Shown: piece after piece, positions 32,584 through 41,835 of the stretch
How positions within the stretch are numbered: the stretch's first letter is position 1
Layout of the letters: every line of letters starts with the position of its first letter
Assembly: GCF_051961875.1 (NCBI RefSeq)
Contig: NZ_JBQCCV010000249.1
Coordinates: 8,946-72,945, forward strand
DNA: 64,000 nucleotides
Origin: Intrasporangium_A sp051961875
Lineage (GTDB): Bacteria > Actinomycetota > Actinomycetes > Actinomycetales > Dermatophilaceae
Direction of reading: 5' to 3'
Made by a program: the position numbers and the translations under genes
The notes under the pieces: model-generated
Database searches by the model: none
Seen by the model: the letters and a program-made list of their open reading frames with translations, nothing else
Told to the model about the DNA's origin: nothing

Positions 32584-33987
32584 ATGGAGCACGCGATCCA
32601 CTTGCAGACGGTTGACGAGTTGCATGCAGCGATGGCGGACAGCCACTTGACGAGCGTGGATCTCGTCGAGGCCTCCCTGGCTCAAATCGACCGGCACAAC
32701 GAGAAGATCAATGCCGTCGTGGCATTGCGGACCGAGGCGGCACGCGAGGAAGCCCGCGCGGCCGACCGTGTGCCACCGGAGCAGCGAGGGCCCCTTCACG
32801 GGCTGCCGATCCTCATCAAGGACCTGAACGAGCTCACCGATCTGCCGACCACCTTCGGATCTCGCGCGTTCGCCGGCGTGACGGCACCATTCGAGGCGAC
32901 GGTCGTCACGCGGCTGCGTCGCGCTGGCGCCATCGTGGTCGGCAAGACCAACACTCCCGAGTTCGGGCTGCGACCGACGACGGAGAACGCGCTCTTCGGC
33001 CCGACCCGCAACCCCTTCGACCTGTCGCGTCATGCAGGAGGCTCGTCCGGCGGCGCAGCCGCCGCGCTGGCATCCGGCATGGTGCCGATCGCGCTCGGTG
33101 GCGATGGAGGCGGTTCATGCCGCATCCCGGCCTCCTGCTGCGGCGTGGTCGGCTTCAAGCCCTCTCGGGGCTTGGTTCCATGGGAGCCCGTGGCGCAGGA
33201 GTACTGGGGCGGACTGGCGACCAACGGCCCCCTCGCCCGGAGCGTCGCGGACGCCACAACGATGCTGGACGTGATGGCTGGCCCTGTCCTCGGCGAGCCC
33301 TATGGCGTGTCGACCCCGCGAGTCTCCGCCGCTCGCCGTGACGAGCCGCTACGCATCGGCTGGAGCATCCGGCCACCACACGGCGAGGTCGATGTGGAGG
33401 TCGCTGCCGCCGTCCGGGGGGCAGCAGCAGCCCTCGCCGAGCTGGGCCACGACGTCGCGGAGTTCGACCTGGACCTGACGGGCCTGCAGGACCCCTGGCT
33501 GGTCGTCGTCGAAGCGAGCACGGCGATGACCGTCGAGCGGTCGGTCGGCGACACCGGGCTCGCCGCGCTCGAGGCGAACACGCTGGCACTGGCCCTGCGG
33601 GGCAAGCAGCGCTCCGCTGCTGACTACGCCTGGGCGATCCATTCGATGCGCAACCGAAGCGGCGAGATCATGGCCGCCCTCGATCGGTTCGACGTTGTTC
33701 TCACGCCCACGCTGACCCATACGGCACCGCTCGTGGACGACGACCTGGACCAGCAGACGCACGAGGAAAGATGGCGCGCCTACCTCGACTGGCTCGCGTT
33801 CACCTACCCCATCAACTGCACCGGACAGCCGGCCATCTCGCTCCCCGGCGGGCGCAGCGCGGAAGGCCTGCCCATCGGCGTGCAGCTCATCGGCCGGATG
33901 GGCGATGACCGCGGAGTCCTGGCCGTCGCCGCACAGCTTGAGGGCGCCCAGCCGTGGCGCGACACCTACAACGAATACGGAGAGTGA
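32584..33987 (+). CDS. Amidase signature family hydrolase
   Basis: A 467-residue amidase. The Ser-cisSer-Lys triad reads K79 (LIKDLNE), S154 (GGSSGG) and nucleophile S178 (GGSCRIPA), with the normal spacing of the family. It hydrolyses a carboxamide to acid plus amine or ammonia in the cytoplasm. It is not GatA: there are no gatB/gatC neighbours and it sits in a catabolic operon with a deacetylase-fold hydrolase two bases downstream. CAAAGGAGTGGTC gives a strong ribosome site for the ATG at 32584. Confidence 0.92.
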   Translation: MEHAIHLQTVDELHAAMADSHLTSVDLVEASLAQIDRHNEKINAVVALRTEAAREEARAADRVPPEQRGPLHGLPILIKDLNELTDLPTTFGSRAFAGVTAPFEATVVTRLRRAGAIVVGKTNTPEFGLRPTTENALFGPTRNPFDLSRHAGGSSGGAAAALASGMVPIALGGDGGGSCRIPASCCGVVGFKPSRGLVPWEPVAQEYWGGLATNGPLARSVADATTMLDVMAGPVLGEPYGVSTPRVSAARRDEPLRIGWSIRPPHGEVDVEVAAAVRGAAAALAELGHDVAEFDLDLTGLQDPWLVVVEASTAMTVERSVGDTGLAALEANTLALALRGKQRSAADYAWAIHSMRNRSGEIMAALDRFDVVLTPTLTHTAPLVDDDLDQQTHEERWRAYLDWLAFTYPINCTGQPAISLPGGRSAEGLPIGVQLIGRMGDDRGVLAVAAQLEGAQPWRDTYNEYGE

Positions 33988-33989
33988 TC

Positions 33990-35126
33990 ATGCGAACCGG
34001 ATGGCTCTGGCACGAGATCTACGCCTGGCATGACACCGGCAACGCCGCCGGGTACCTCAGCGGTCCCGGGCTGCAACCGTTCCGACACTTCGAGTCCCCT
34101 GAGTCCAAGGCGCGACTCGCGTCGCTCGTCGAGGTGTCGGGGATGCTCGAGCACCTGACCCGCGTCACGGCCACCCCCGCCTCCGAACAGGACCTGCTCC
34201 GGGTCCACACGGACGAGCACGTCGAAAGCATGCGCCGCCAGAGCGAGGATCCACGCGGCGGCGACATGGGCGACGGCCTCTCGCCGTTCGCCCAAGGCGG
34301 GTACGACATCGCCCGGTGGGCCGCCGGCGGCACGATCAGCGCCATCAAGGCCGTCGTCACCGGCGAAGTGGACAACGCCTACGCGCTCGTGCGGCCCCCG
34401 GGACACCACGCACGACCCGACACCGGCATGGGGTTCTGCATGTTCGCGAACATCGCCATCGGCATCGAGTACGCACGCCAGAACCTCGGCGTCGGGCGCG
34501 TGGCGGTCGTCGACTGGGACGTGCACCACGGCAACGGCACCGAGGCCTGCTTCGAGAACGACCCAGAGGTCCTGACGATCTCACTGCACCAGAACGGCAA
34601 CTTCCCCGCAGACACCGGCAAGGTCGAACACCGCGGCACCGGGGACGGCTTCGGCGCCGCGATCAACATCCCCCTGCCCGCCGGCTCTGGCGACGGCGCC
34701 TACCAGTACGCCCTCGAGCACGTCGTCGCGCCGGCCCTTCGACGGTTCGCCCCGGACCTGATCATCGTCGCCTGCGGCTTCGACTCCTCCAACGCCGACC
34801 CGCTCGGCAAGATGCTCCTGACCTCCACCTCGTACTCGGCAATGACGAACACGATGATGGAACTGGCAGAGGAACTGTGCGAGGGCAAGCTCGTCATCAG
34901 CCATGAAGGCGGCTACTCCCCCGTCTACGTGCCTTTCTGCGGTCTAGCGGTCCTCGAGACGCTCAGCGGTCAACGCTCCGGGATCAACGACCCGTATGCC
35001 GCCACTTGGGATGCGCTTCCAGACCAGGCACTCGCCCCCGCCCAGAAGGCACTAGTGGACCGTGTCGCAACACTCGTCGACGAGGTCCCCTCCCCCGCCA
35101 CCTCAACTCTGTCCACCGGTGCCTAG
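33990..35126 (+). CDS. HDAC-fold deacetylase / acetylpolyamine amidohydrolase-like
   Basis: A 378-residue arginase/deacetylase-fold enzyme of the class II histone-deacetylase type. PPGHHA carries the catalytic histidine pair. Zinc ligands are D177 and H179 (DWDVHHGNGT) and D270 (NADPLG), and EGGYSP near the end is the usual late glycine motif. Bacterial members remove acyl groups from polyamines or other acylated amines. Placement two bases after the amidase and before a Na+ symporter points to breakdown of an imported N-acyl or amide compound rather than protein deacetylation. The ATG lies just after the amidase stop, with GGAGAG upstream. Confidence 0.9.
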   Translation: MRTGWLWHEIYAWHDTGNAAGYLSGPGLQPFRHFESPESKARLASLVEVSGMLEHLTRVTATPASEQDLLRVHTDEHVESMRRQSEDPRGGDMGDGLSPFAQGGYDIARWAAGGTISAIKAVVTGEVDNAYALVRPPGHHARPDTGMGFCMFANIAIGIEYARQNLGVGRVAVVDWDVHHGNGTEACFENDPEVLTISLHQNGNFPADTGKVEHRGTGDGFGAAINIPLPAGSGDGAYQYALEHVVAPALRRFAPDLIIVACGFDSSNADPLGKMLLTSTSYSAMTNTMMELAEELCEGKLVISHEGGYSPVYVPFCGLAVLETLSGQRSGINDPYAATWDALPDQALAPAQKALVDRVATLVDEVPSPATSTLSTGA

Positions 35127-35133
35127 GAGAGTC

Positions 35134-35364
35134 ATGTCCACTTCAGCAACTCCGCTATCACCACTCAAGACAAGAGGGATCTACGCGGCCACCGTGTGGG
35201 TCAACCTCGCAATCATGCTCTTCCCACCGATCCACCTGCTCATGGCCGGCGGGAGCATGAACCTCGCCCTGGTCTACTTCATCGGCTCACCGCTGGTCCT
35301 GATCGCCAGCATGCTGCTGCTCACCAGACTCGACCCCAACTACCGCCGCGCAGAGGAGGCCTGA
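35134..35364 (+). CDS. Small two-helix membrane protein, symporter partner
   Basis: A 76-residue protein with two membrane helices (about residues 17-38 and 43-63) joined by a short loop and ending in a charged tail RLDPNYRRAEEA. It resembles the small subunit-like proteins encoded just upstream of SSS-family symporters (as with YhdT and PanF). It lies seven bases after the deacetylase gene and three bases before the symporter gene. AGGAGAGTC precedes the ATG at 35134. Likely an accessory subunit. Confidence 0.75.
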   Translation: MSTSATPLSPLKTRGIYAATVWVNLAIMLFPPIHLLMAGGSMNLALVYFIGSPLVLIASMLLLTRLDPNYRRAEEA

Positions 35365-35367
35365 CAC

Positions 35368-36885
35368 ATGGACATGCTCATCGGATACGGCACCGTCGCC
35401 GTCTTCTTCATCATCGTCGTGTTCGTCCTCGAGCGGACGCACCGCGGGACGAACGACTTCACCGGTTACGCAGTGGCCGGCCGTTCCTTCGGGTCCTGGT
35501 TCCAGACCATGGCCTTCCTGAACACGTGGCTCCCCGGCACGGTGTTCATCTCGTTCGCCGGTCTCGCCGCAGGGTCCGGAGTCATCGGCTTCTACATGAT
35601 CTCCTACTCACTGCTGGCGATCTTCTTCATGTTCTTCATGGCGGAGAAGGTCCACGCCTGGGGTCAGCACTTCGACCTTCGCACCCAAGCCGACTTCGTC
35701 GGGATGCGCTACAACTCCACGCCCGTACGGGTCGTCTCAGCCCTGATCGGAGTGGTCTCGGTCTTCCCGTGGCTCGTGCTGGGCTTCCAGTCACTCGGCC
35801 TCGTCTTCTCCTACCTCTCGTTCGGCGCCGTCTCGAACGTGGCCGCGATCTTCGTCGGCATCGCCGTTCTCGGCCTGCGCCAGGTCTGGACCGTCCGGAT
35901 GGGCATGCGCGGCATCGTCATCAGCGACATGGTGCAGGGAATCTTCGCGTACGGCGTCGGTTTCCTCATCGCGCTCGGGCTCATGGTCTGGCTCGCTGCG
36001 CAAGGTTTCGGGCTCGGAGCCCTGCCAAGGGAGTTCGCCAGTCTGCCGGGCATCGGTAGCGAGCTCGGCCCGTTGTACTTCCTGTCGATCGTGGCGACCG
36101 GCGCGCTCGGCGCCTGGTGCTGGCCGGATATCTTCGTGCGTCTGTTCACGGCGAAGAGCGCGCTGACGGTGAAGCGGTCAGCGGTCAAGGCGGCCCCCAT
36201 ACTGTTCATCTTCGCGGCCACATTGATGACGATGTCGATGATGGCGCACGAGCTGCCCGAGGTCGCGGCGGCGCCGGACAACGTGTGGTTCCTGACCGCG
36301 GCGAAGGGCGGATCGTTCGTCCTGGCCCTCGCAGGTGTCGCCGTGCTCGCCGCGACTATGGGCAACGCGAACGCGCTCGGAGCCGCGATTGGCACGCACC
36401 TCGCGCAGGACGTCATCCACGTCAAGGGAGCTACTGACGCCCGGATCACCCGGACTGCAAAGCTGTCGATCGTGGTGGTGACAATCCTCGCCGTCATCGG
36501 CGCCATCTTCACGGTCAACTCCACGGCGGGACTCGTCACGCTGGCCATGACGTCGTACCAAGGCGTGGTCCAGTTGGCGCCGTCGCTGTACTTCGGTGTC
36601 TTCTGGCGCCGCGGAAACGCAGCGGGAGCACTGGCAGGCATGGTGGTTGGGTTCGTCGTCGCGGCCATCTTGCAGCTCGCCTACCCGGTATCCATCCCGT
36701 GGGCGTGGGGCCTCACGTCGGGCATGGTCGGGCTCGCGGTCAACGCGCTGATCTACCTCGGCTTCGCCTACGGGAAGCCGGCTTCTGCCACTGAGCAGCG
36801 AAGGGTCAGCCACTTGTTCGACGAGTTGACCCGCCCCGCCAGCAGGCGTGGGGACCACCCGCTCGAGGACGCGCCCGTCGCCTGA
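35368..36885 (+). CDS. Sodium:solute symporter (SSS family)
   Basis: A 505-residue transporter with about 13 membrane helices. The early FTGYAVAGRSFGSWFQTMAFLNTWLP region and the QADFVGMRYNSTPVRVV segment are typical of SSS proteins of the PanF/acetate type; a late GNANALGAAIGTHLAQDV segment forms the region around helix 8. It should import an organic acid, amino acid or amide with Na+. As the last gene of the amidase/deacetylase operon it is the probable uptake system for that pathway's substrate. Confidence 0.9.
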   Translation: MDMLIGYGTVAVFFIIVVFVLERTHRGTNDFTGYAVAGRSFGSWFQTMAFLNTWLPGTVFISFAGLAAGSGVIGFYMISYSLLAIFFMFFMAEKVHAWGQHFDLRTQADFVGMRYNSTPVRVVSALIGVVSVFPWLVLGFQSLGLVFSYLSFGAVSNVAAIFVGIAVLGLRQVWTVRMGMRGIVISDMVQGIFAYGVGFLIALGLMVWLAAQGFGLGALPREFASLPGIGSELGPLYFLSIVATGALGAWCWPDIFVRLFTAKSALTVKRSAVKAAPILFIFAATLMTMSMMAHELPEVAAAPDNVWFLTAAKGGSFVLALAGVAVLAATMGNANALGAAIGTHLAQDVIHVKGATDARITRTAKLSIVVVTILAVIGAIFTVNSTAGLVTLAMTSYQGVVQLAPSLYFGVFWRRGNAAGALAGMVVGFVVAAILQLAYPVSIPWAWGLTSGMVGLAVNALIYLGFAYGKPASATEQRRVSHLFDELTRPASRRGDHPLEDAPVA

Positions 36886-36896
36886 CAGGCCCATGT

Positions 36897-36946
36897 CACT
36901 GGGTCGGCGTCTGACCTCCAGCTGTGGAGCAGGCGTCGGCCCAGTG
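36897..36946 (+). terminator. Long intergenic hairpin after the symporter gene
   Basis: CACTGGGTCGGCGTCTG (36897-36913) pairs with CAGGCGTCGGCCCAGTG (36930-36946) over 17 positions with three G-U wobbles, and the interior CTCCA/TGGAG adds five more pairs around GCTG. It starts 11 bases after the symporter stop. Without a U-tract it may be a terminator, an RNA-stabilising 3' structure or a leader element of the ligase gene. Confidence 0.5.
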
Positions 36947-37055
36947 CCGTCGAGGGCGGCGGGCCAGGACGGATCCGCACTGGCCTGACGTACCTGCTGC
37001 ATGCACCCGGACTGATCCGTCCTCGGGCGCCACGACTAGATCGAAGGACCCCTCC

Positions 37056-38588
37056 ATGCTCGTTCCCTTCACCGTCAATGACTTTCTCGACCGGGGCAGC
37101 CTGGTCTATGGGGACCGCGTCGGTTTTGTCGACGAACCCAACCAACCAGCGGCCTCGCTTGGCGAGACGACGTATGCCGAGGTGGCCGACCTGGCTGGCC
37201 GTCAGGCGGCTCGCCTTGACGAGCTGGGGCTAGGGGTCGGAGACCGTGTCGGGATCATCTCCCAGAACAGCAGCCGACTGCTCACTTCGTTCTTCGGGGT
37301 GTGCGGGTCGGGCCGGGTCCTGGTGCCGATCAACTTCCGGCTCCGGCCCGACGAAGTCGCATACATTGCCGCGCACTCCGGTACTCGCGTCCTCTACGTC
37401 GACCCGGAGCTGGTCGACGCGCTGCGTGGCATCGACGTGGAGCATGTGTTCACTCTGGGCGCAGACGCGGACATGTTCGCAGCAGCTGGTGCCGTGCCAC
37501 GTGCGTGGGAGCCTGACGAGAACGCCATCGCGACGATCAACTACACCAGTGGGACCACGGCTCGACCCAAGGGGGTGAAGATCACCCACCGCAACATCTG
37601 GACCAACGCTGTGACCTTCGCTTTGCACGCCGGCGTCAGTGACCGCGACGTCTATCTCCATACTCTTCCGATGTTCCACGCGAACGGTTGGGGCATGCCG
37701 TTCGCGATGACCGGGTTGGGCGTGCCGCAGGTGGTTCTGCGCAAGGTCGATGGGGCCGAGATCCTGCGCCGTGTGAACCTCTACGGAGTCACAGTGATGT
37801 GCGCCGCGCCTGCCGTGGTGAACGCGGTGCTCGAAGCGGCACAGAGCTGGGACGGGGATATCCCAGGCCGGGATCGGGTCCGGATCATTGTTGCCGGCGC
37901 GCCACCGCCGACCAGGACCATCGTGCGGGTGCAGGAGGAGCTCGGCTGGGAGTTCATCCAGATCTACGGTCTGACCGAGACCTCTCCACTCTTGACCATC
38001 AACCGGACTCGGGCCGAGTGGGACGCCCTCTCGCCCGAGCACCGGGCGGCCAAGTTGGTTCGCGCGGGAGCCCCGGCCCTCGGCGTCTCGCTGCGAGTCG
38101 ATCAGCAAGGGGAGGTCCTCGCTCGCTCCAACGTCGTTCTCGACGGCTACTGGGATCAGCCTGAGGAGACCGATCGCGCTTTGGTCGACGACTGGTTCCG
38201 TACCGGTGATGGCGGCACCCTCGATGAGGAGGGCTACCTGACCATCAGCGACCGCAAGAAGGACGTGATCATCACCGGAGGTGAGAACGTCTCGTCGATC
38301 GAGGTGGAGGACGTGCTCTTCTCCCACCCTGCGGTGGCGGAGGCTGCGGTCATCGGGGTGCCTCACGAGAAGTGGGGTGAGACGATCTTGGCGCTGGTCG
38401 TGCTGGCGTCCGGGCACCAGGCGACGGAAGAAGAGCTGATCGCTTGGTGCAAGGAGAAGGCTGCCGGTTACAAGGCGCCGACCACCGTGGAGTTTCGCGA
38501 CGAGTTGTCCCGGACAGCCACCGGCAAGCTGCAGAAGTTCAAGCTCCGTGAACCGTACTGGCAGGGCCGGACCCGCCAGGTCCACTAG
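37056..38588 (+). CDS. AMP-binding acyl-CoA ligase (medium/long chain type)
   Basis: A 510-residue adenylate-forming enzyme. The A3 P-loop YTSGTTARPKGV is near residue 166 and A5 YGLTETSP near residue 307. The hinge region follows as RTGDGGTLDEEGYLTISDRKKD then IITGGENVSSIEVE, and the C-terminal catalytic lysine is in ATGKLQKFKL. It activates a carboxylic acid to acyl-AMP and then acyl-CoA. It lies downstream of an amidase and a deacetylase whose products include free acids, so it may activate the acid released. The ATG at 37056 has GAAGGA upstream. Confidence 0.9.
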   Translation: MLVPFTVNDFLDRGSLVYGDRVGFVDEPNQPAASLGETTYAEVADLAGRQAARLDELGLGVGDRVGIISQNSSRLLTSFFGVCGSGRVLVPINFRLRPDEVAYIAAHSGTRVLYVDPELVDALRGIDVEHVFTLGADADMFAAAGAVPRAWEPDENAIATINYTSGTTARPKGVKITHRNIWTNAVTFALHAGVSDRDVYLHTLPMFHANGWGMPFAMTGLGVPQVVLRKVDGAEILRRVNLYGVTVMCAAPAVVNAVLEAAQSWDGDIPGRDRVRIIVAGAPPPTRTIVRVQEELGWEFIQIYGLTETSPLLTINRTRAEWDALSPEHRAAKLVRAGAPALGVSLRVDQQGEVLARSNVVLDGYWDQPEETDRALVDDWFRTGDGGTLDEEGYLTISDRKKDVIITGGENVSSIEVEDVLFSHPAVAEAAVIGVPHEKWGETILALVVLASGHQATEEELIAWCKEKAAGYKAPTTVEFRDELSRTATGKLQKFKLREPYWQGRTRQVH

Positions 38589-38945
38589 CAGCGACTTGGC
38601 AGCGTACAACTCGACTTCGGCTCACTGGCTTCGAGCAGCAGTCGACAGGGCCGTTGTCCGCCGTGGCACCGAGGAGCGAGGAATGGAATCGGCCTCCACT
38701 ATTTCCCTGCCCGGGCATCGAGCGCCTAGGCGACCGGTGGAGGTGAGGGCACCGGACCGCGATCGCGGCTTGGTCCAACTCAAAGCACCAGGTGTCACTG
38801 GTTCCGTCGCCTCCTTTACAACCACTGCCCGTCCAGTACCTCGGCCTCGAGCACGCATCAGGTAGATGCGGAAACCGGTTCCGCGGCCCGACGCCGCGGG
38901 ACGGTGCCGCCGGATGACGGCCCCTCCCCGCGGTTCGATGTCAGC
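38589..38945. other. Intergenic stretch with a hairpin, no gene
   Basis: These 357 bases separate the convergent ligase and 5'-nucleotidase ends. No frame with a ribosome site or recognisable protein was found. The hairpin CCGCGGC-CCGAC-GCCGCGG at 38881-38899 is a good candidate terminator for one or both genes. Confidence 0.5.
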
Positions 38946-40744
38946 TCAGTTGGTGAAGGTGATCGGCTCTCCGCCGGCCACCAGCCGCCAGTCGACGGTG
39001 TGGAAGCGGGATGCGTCGAGCACGTCCTGCTCGGCGGCCCACTGGGTGATCAGCTCCTGAATGCTGGCGAGCGGATCGTAGACAACGGGGGCGGTGGACA
39101 CGACCGGTGGGTTTCCCCCTCCGCCGATGACGTAGTTGTCCGATGCGAGCACGAACTCCATTGCGGGATCGAGCGGCTTGCCGTCGAAACGGGGGTTGAC
39201 GATTCGCTGGCCCACCGGTTTGGTCAGGTCCACGTCATACTGGAGCCCGTAGATGTGCTGGAGGAACCATTGCGCGCTGACGCCCGACCGAACCAGGCTG
39301 TTGCGTGCATGCGGTCCCGGGGTGCTGACGCCGTTGTAGAAGCTGGCCACCCACTCGAGGAAGGTCACCACCTGCTTGCCGTTGACCTTGACCGCAACGA
39401 GGACGTTGTTGTCGTACACGTAGAGCGAGCTGAGCTGGCGCACACTGACCGGACCTGCCGGCACCGTCACCGCTGAGGTCGTCAACGGCGAACGAGCGGA
39501 CAAGATCGGCAGCTTCTCGTAGGGAGTGCCAACGAGACCACGTCGAGTCGCTTCGGCCTGAACGAGCGCCATCATGTCGATGGCCGCGACATCTTGGGTC
39601 ATCGAGTTGCGCAGAGTGAGCTCTTGCAGCGACGTGGTCACGGGCCCGTTGACGTAGTCGACCACCGCTTGGTGCTGCGCCTGAACCAGCGCAACCAAGG
39701 CGGGGTCGTCCGCGACGCTGCTGGCCTGCAGGTGCTCCCCCTCGTCTCGGTCACCTGCCACTGTCCCTCGACCTTCTGCAGGCCGACGTCGATGACGCCG
39801 AGCACCTGCCCGTGGCTGCCGGCCTGGCTCAGCAGTACCTGCCGGCCCGTCTGCTTGTTCTGCACGAACCGTTGAGGGACGTTGGTGTGCGAGTGCCCGG
39901 CCAGTACGACGTCGATGCCGGGGACCTCTTCGGCCACGACGGTGCCGAAGTTCTCCGGGTAGGGCAGTTGGTCACCATAGCTGGAGTCGCTTCCGAGGCC
40001 GGTGTGCAAGGCCGCCACGATCACATCGGCGCCCGCTGCCCGCATCTTGGGGACATAGGTGCGCGCGGTCTCGAGGCCGCCGACGAAGTCGAGCTTGCCG
40101 GAGACGTGGGTGCGGTCCCACAGGGCGCTGCCCGGGGTGGTGATACCCAGGATGCCGACGCGGATCGGCTTGTTGCCCTTCAGGTTGATCGTCTTGATCA
40201 CGTATGGGGCGAAGGCCGGGGTGCTCGTGCCGTGCTGAAGCACGTTGGCACCCAGCAGGGTCGCGTCGAGCTGCTTCTGGAACTCCGACAGCACTGGGAG
40301 GCCGAAGTTGAACTCGTGGTTTCCCACGGTCATGGTGTCGTAACGCATGTAGTTCATCGCGGTGGCGACGGGGTGCTTCGCGCCGTCCACGACCGAGTCG
40401 ATGTTGGCGTAGTAGCTGCCGAGGGCGGTTCCCTGGATCGAGTCGCCAACGTCGATCAGCAGGGTCGAGTCGGCGCCACGCTCGGCACGGACCTGGTTGA
40501 CGAGTGTCGAGATCCTGCCGAGACCACGGGCCGGCGCGTAGGGCTTGTCGGCCAGGTAGTCCCAGTTGAGCACTCGCGCGTGGACGTCCGTCGTGCTCAT
40601 CAACGTGAGCCGGCCGGTGTTGCTCTCGAGGGCTTGGGGGGTGGCGTCGGCGAGGGTGGGAACAGCCGACGCGAAGACAACTGCGAAGGCCAGCGCAACA
40701 ACGGCGAACGGCCGGCTGCGAAGCCGCCTGGGGATGGGATCCAC
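38946..40744 (-). pseudogene. 5'-nucleotidase/cyclic phosphodiesterase family, frameshifted
   Basis: Two overlapping frames together make a secreted UshA-type enzyme of about 599 residues. The first frame (40744 to about 39740) has a signal peptide (RSRPFAVVALAFAVVF ending ADA), the metallophosphatase motifs STTDVHARV, GDSIQG, GNHEF and the late AGHSHTN. The second frame (to 38946) supplies the C-terminal substrate-binding domain. They join if one G is added to the five-base run at 39737-39741, so a one-base loss has occurred. It may be a real pseudogene or a sequencing error in a homopolymer. The GTG start has AAAGGAG upstream. Confidence 0.8.
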
Positions 40745-41126
40745 GTGATCTCCTTTGGGAGCAAGGCCCGCACCGGTTGCAGGTCCTGCTGCAGGCTTAC
40801 AGAGATCGTGGAGGAACCACACAGCAAACACTCACCAAGTTCCAATGTTCGGATGGCATTAACCCAAGTTGCCCGTTTGCCTGCGGCATCTCCTGAGGAG
40901 GTGTATAGCGGAATCAGGGCAAGCGCCGCGTAGGCCCTAGATCCTCCCTGGGGAGGTGGTGCATTCCCAGGGGCGCAAGTTCGACGCAAGGACGGCAGAC
41001 ATTCCGGCGCCGACCGTCCTTGACGTCCTCCGAAGCTCGGGCGTGCCGCAGATCCGGCCCTCCGCGCCGGCAGCACGCCTCCGGCCTCACGCAACATCCC
41101 GTTCGACACTCACCAGGGAGGACCTG
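40745..41126. other. Divergent intergenic region, no gene
   Basis: These 382 bases lie between the 5'-nucleotidase and VOC genes, which are divergent. It has lower GC than its surroundings around 40830-40880 and a short palindrome GCAGGTCCTGC near 40779. Promoters for both genes should be here. No convincing coding frame. Confidence 0.4.
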
Positions 41127-41522
41127 ATGCTTACGAGTGCGTCCGTCACCGCCAACATCCCCGCCGCCGATCTCGCGCGGGCCCGATCGTTCTATGCCGA
41201 CATGCTTGGCCTGAACCCGGCCACCGAGGTGGGCGGCGCCGACATGCTGATCTACCGCACCAAGGGCGGGACGGAGTTCAGCGTCTACCAGACCGAGTAC
41301 GCCGGACAGGCCGGCCACACGATCGCCCAGTTCCACGTCGACGACGTCGTGGCCGAGGCCCGCGCCCTGCAAGCCAAGGGCGTCGCTCTCGAGACGTACG
41401 ACATGCCAGGAGTGGAGTGGGAGGACGGCATCGCCGACCTGGGTCCGATAGGCAAGGCGGCCTGGTTCAAGGACAGCGAAGGCAATATTCTCTGCATTGA
41501 CTCCGGGTTCCCCGAGGGCTGA
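41127..41522 (+). CDS. VOC-fold (glyoxalase/bleomycin-resistance-like) protein
   Basis: A 131-residue single-protein vicinal-oxygen-chelate fold: two beta-alpha-beta-beta-beta units, beginning ASVTANIPAADLARARSFYADMLGL and ending DSEGNILCIDSGFPEG. The second half-site contains the typical FKDSEGN strand with the glutamate ligand position. Members include lyases, dioxygenases and drug-binding proteins, and the substrate cannot be read. The ATG at 41127 has GGGAGGACCTG upstream. It is the last intact gene before the tRNA and so the last gene of the putative island. Confidence 0.85.
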   Translation: MLTSASVTANIPAADLARARSFYADMLGLNPATEVGGADMLIYRTKGGTEFSVYQTEYAGQAGHTIAQFHVDDVVAEARALQAKGVALETYDMPGVEWEDGIADLGPIGKAAWFKDSEGNILCIDSGFPEG

Positions 41523-41752
41523 GCGGTGAGCGTCACCTGGCTCGCAGTTGCCAGGCGCCGCATGACGAGAGTTCGGCCCCACCGGTCCCGGGCGCCGTCC
41601 CCGAGCACGCCGAACATCGGGTGCCCGATGGGGCTCTGGTGGGCGCCGACCCCGAGGGGCGGCCCCGGGTCCAGGGAGTAGGCCCCGCGCTTCGCGATGT
41701 ACTCGCGCAGCTAGGTGGGCGCCTTGGCCCCGCCGGTGCCCCCAGATGTGCT

Positions 41753-41835
41753 CGGAAACGCACGTGGCCCCCACACTCAGTGTGGGGGCCACGTGGCGCT
41801 GCGACGCGATTGGTAGCGGGGGCAGGATTTGAACC
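41753..41835 (+). repeat. Right direct repeat overlapping tRNA-fMet (putative attR)
   Basis: Partner of 19547-19631. It spans the tRNA terminator palindrome and the tRNA 3' end up to the T-loop. The two copies lie in direct orientation 22.2 kb apart, as expected when an element integrates into a tRNA 3' end and rebuilds it. Confidence 0.75.
41761..41795 (-). terminator. Perfect palindrome downstream of tRNA-fMet
   Basis: Seventeen-base arms (41761-41777 and 41779-41795) match exactly around a single central C. It starts 16 bases after the tRNA 3' end on the minus strand and is followed by CGTTTCC. Most likely the tRNA terminator. The imperfect copy at about 19557-19591 shows it was duplicated with the tRNA end. 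Confidence 0.7.

Noticed and set aside
41523..41752. Possible fragment of a gene on the minus strand between the VOC gene and the tRNA
   Set aside because: A short stretch reads like coding sequence (REYIAKRGAYSLDPGPP), but it has no start, no stop at a sensible place and no family I recognise; could be a decayed gene at the island edge.
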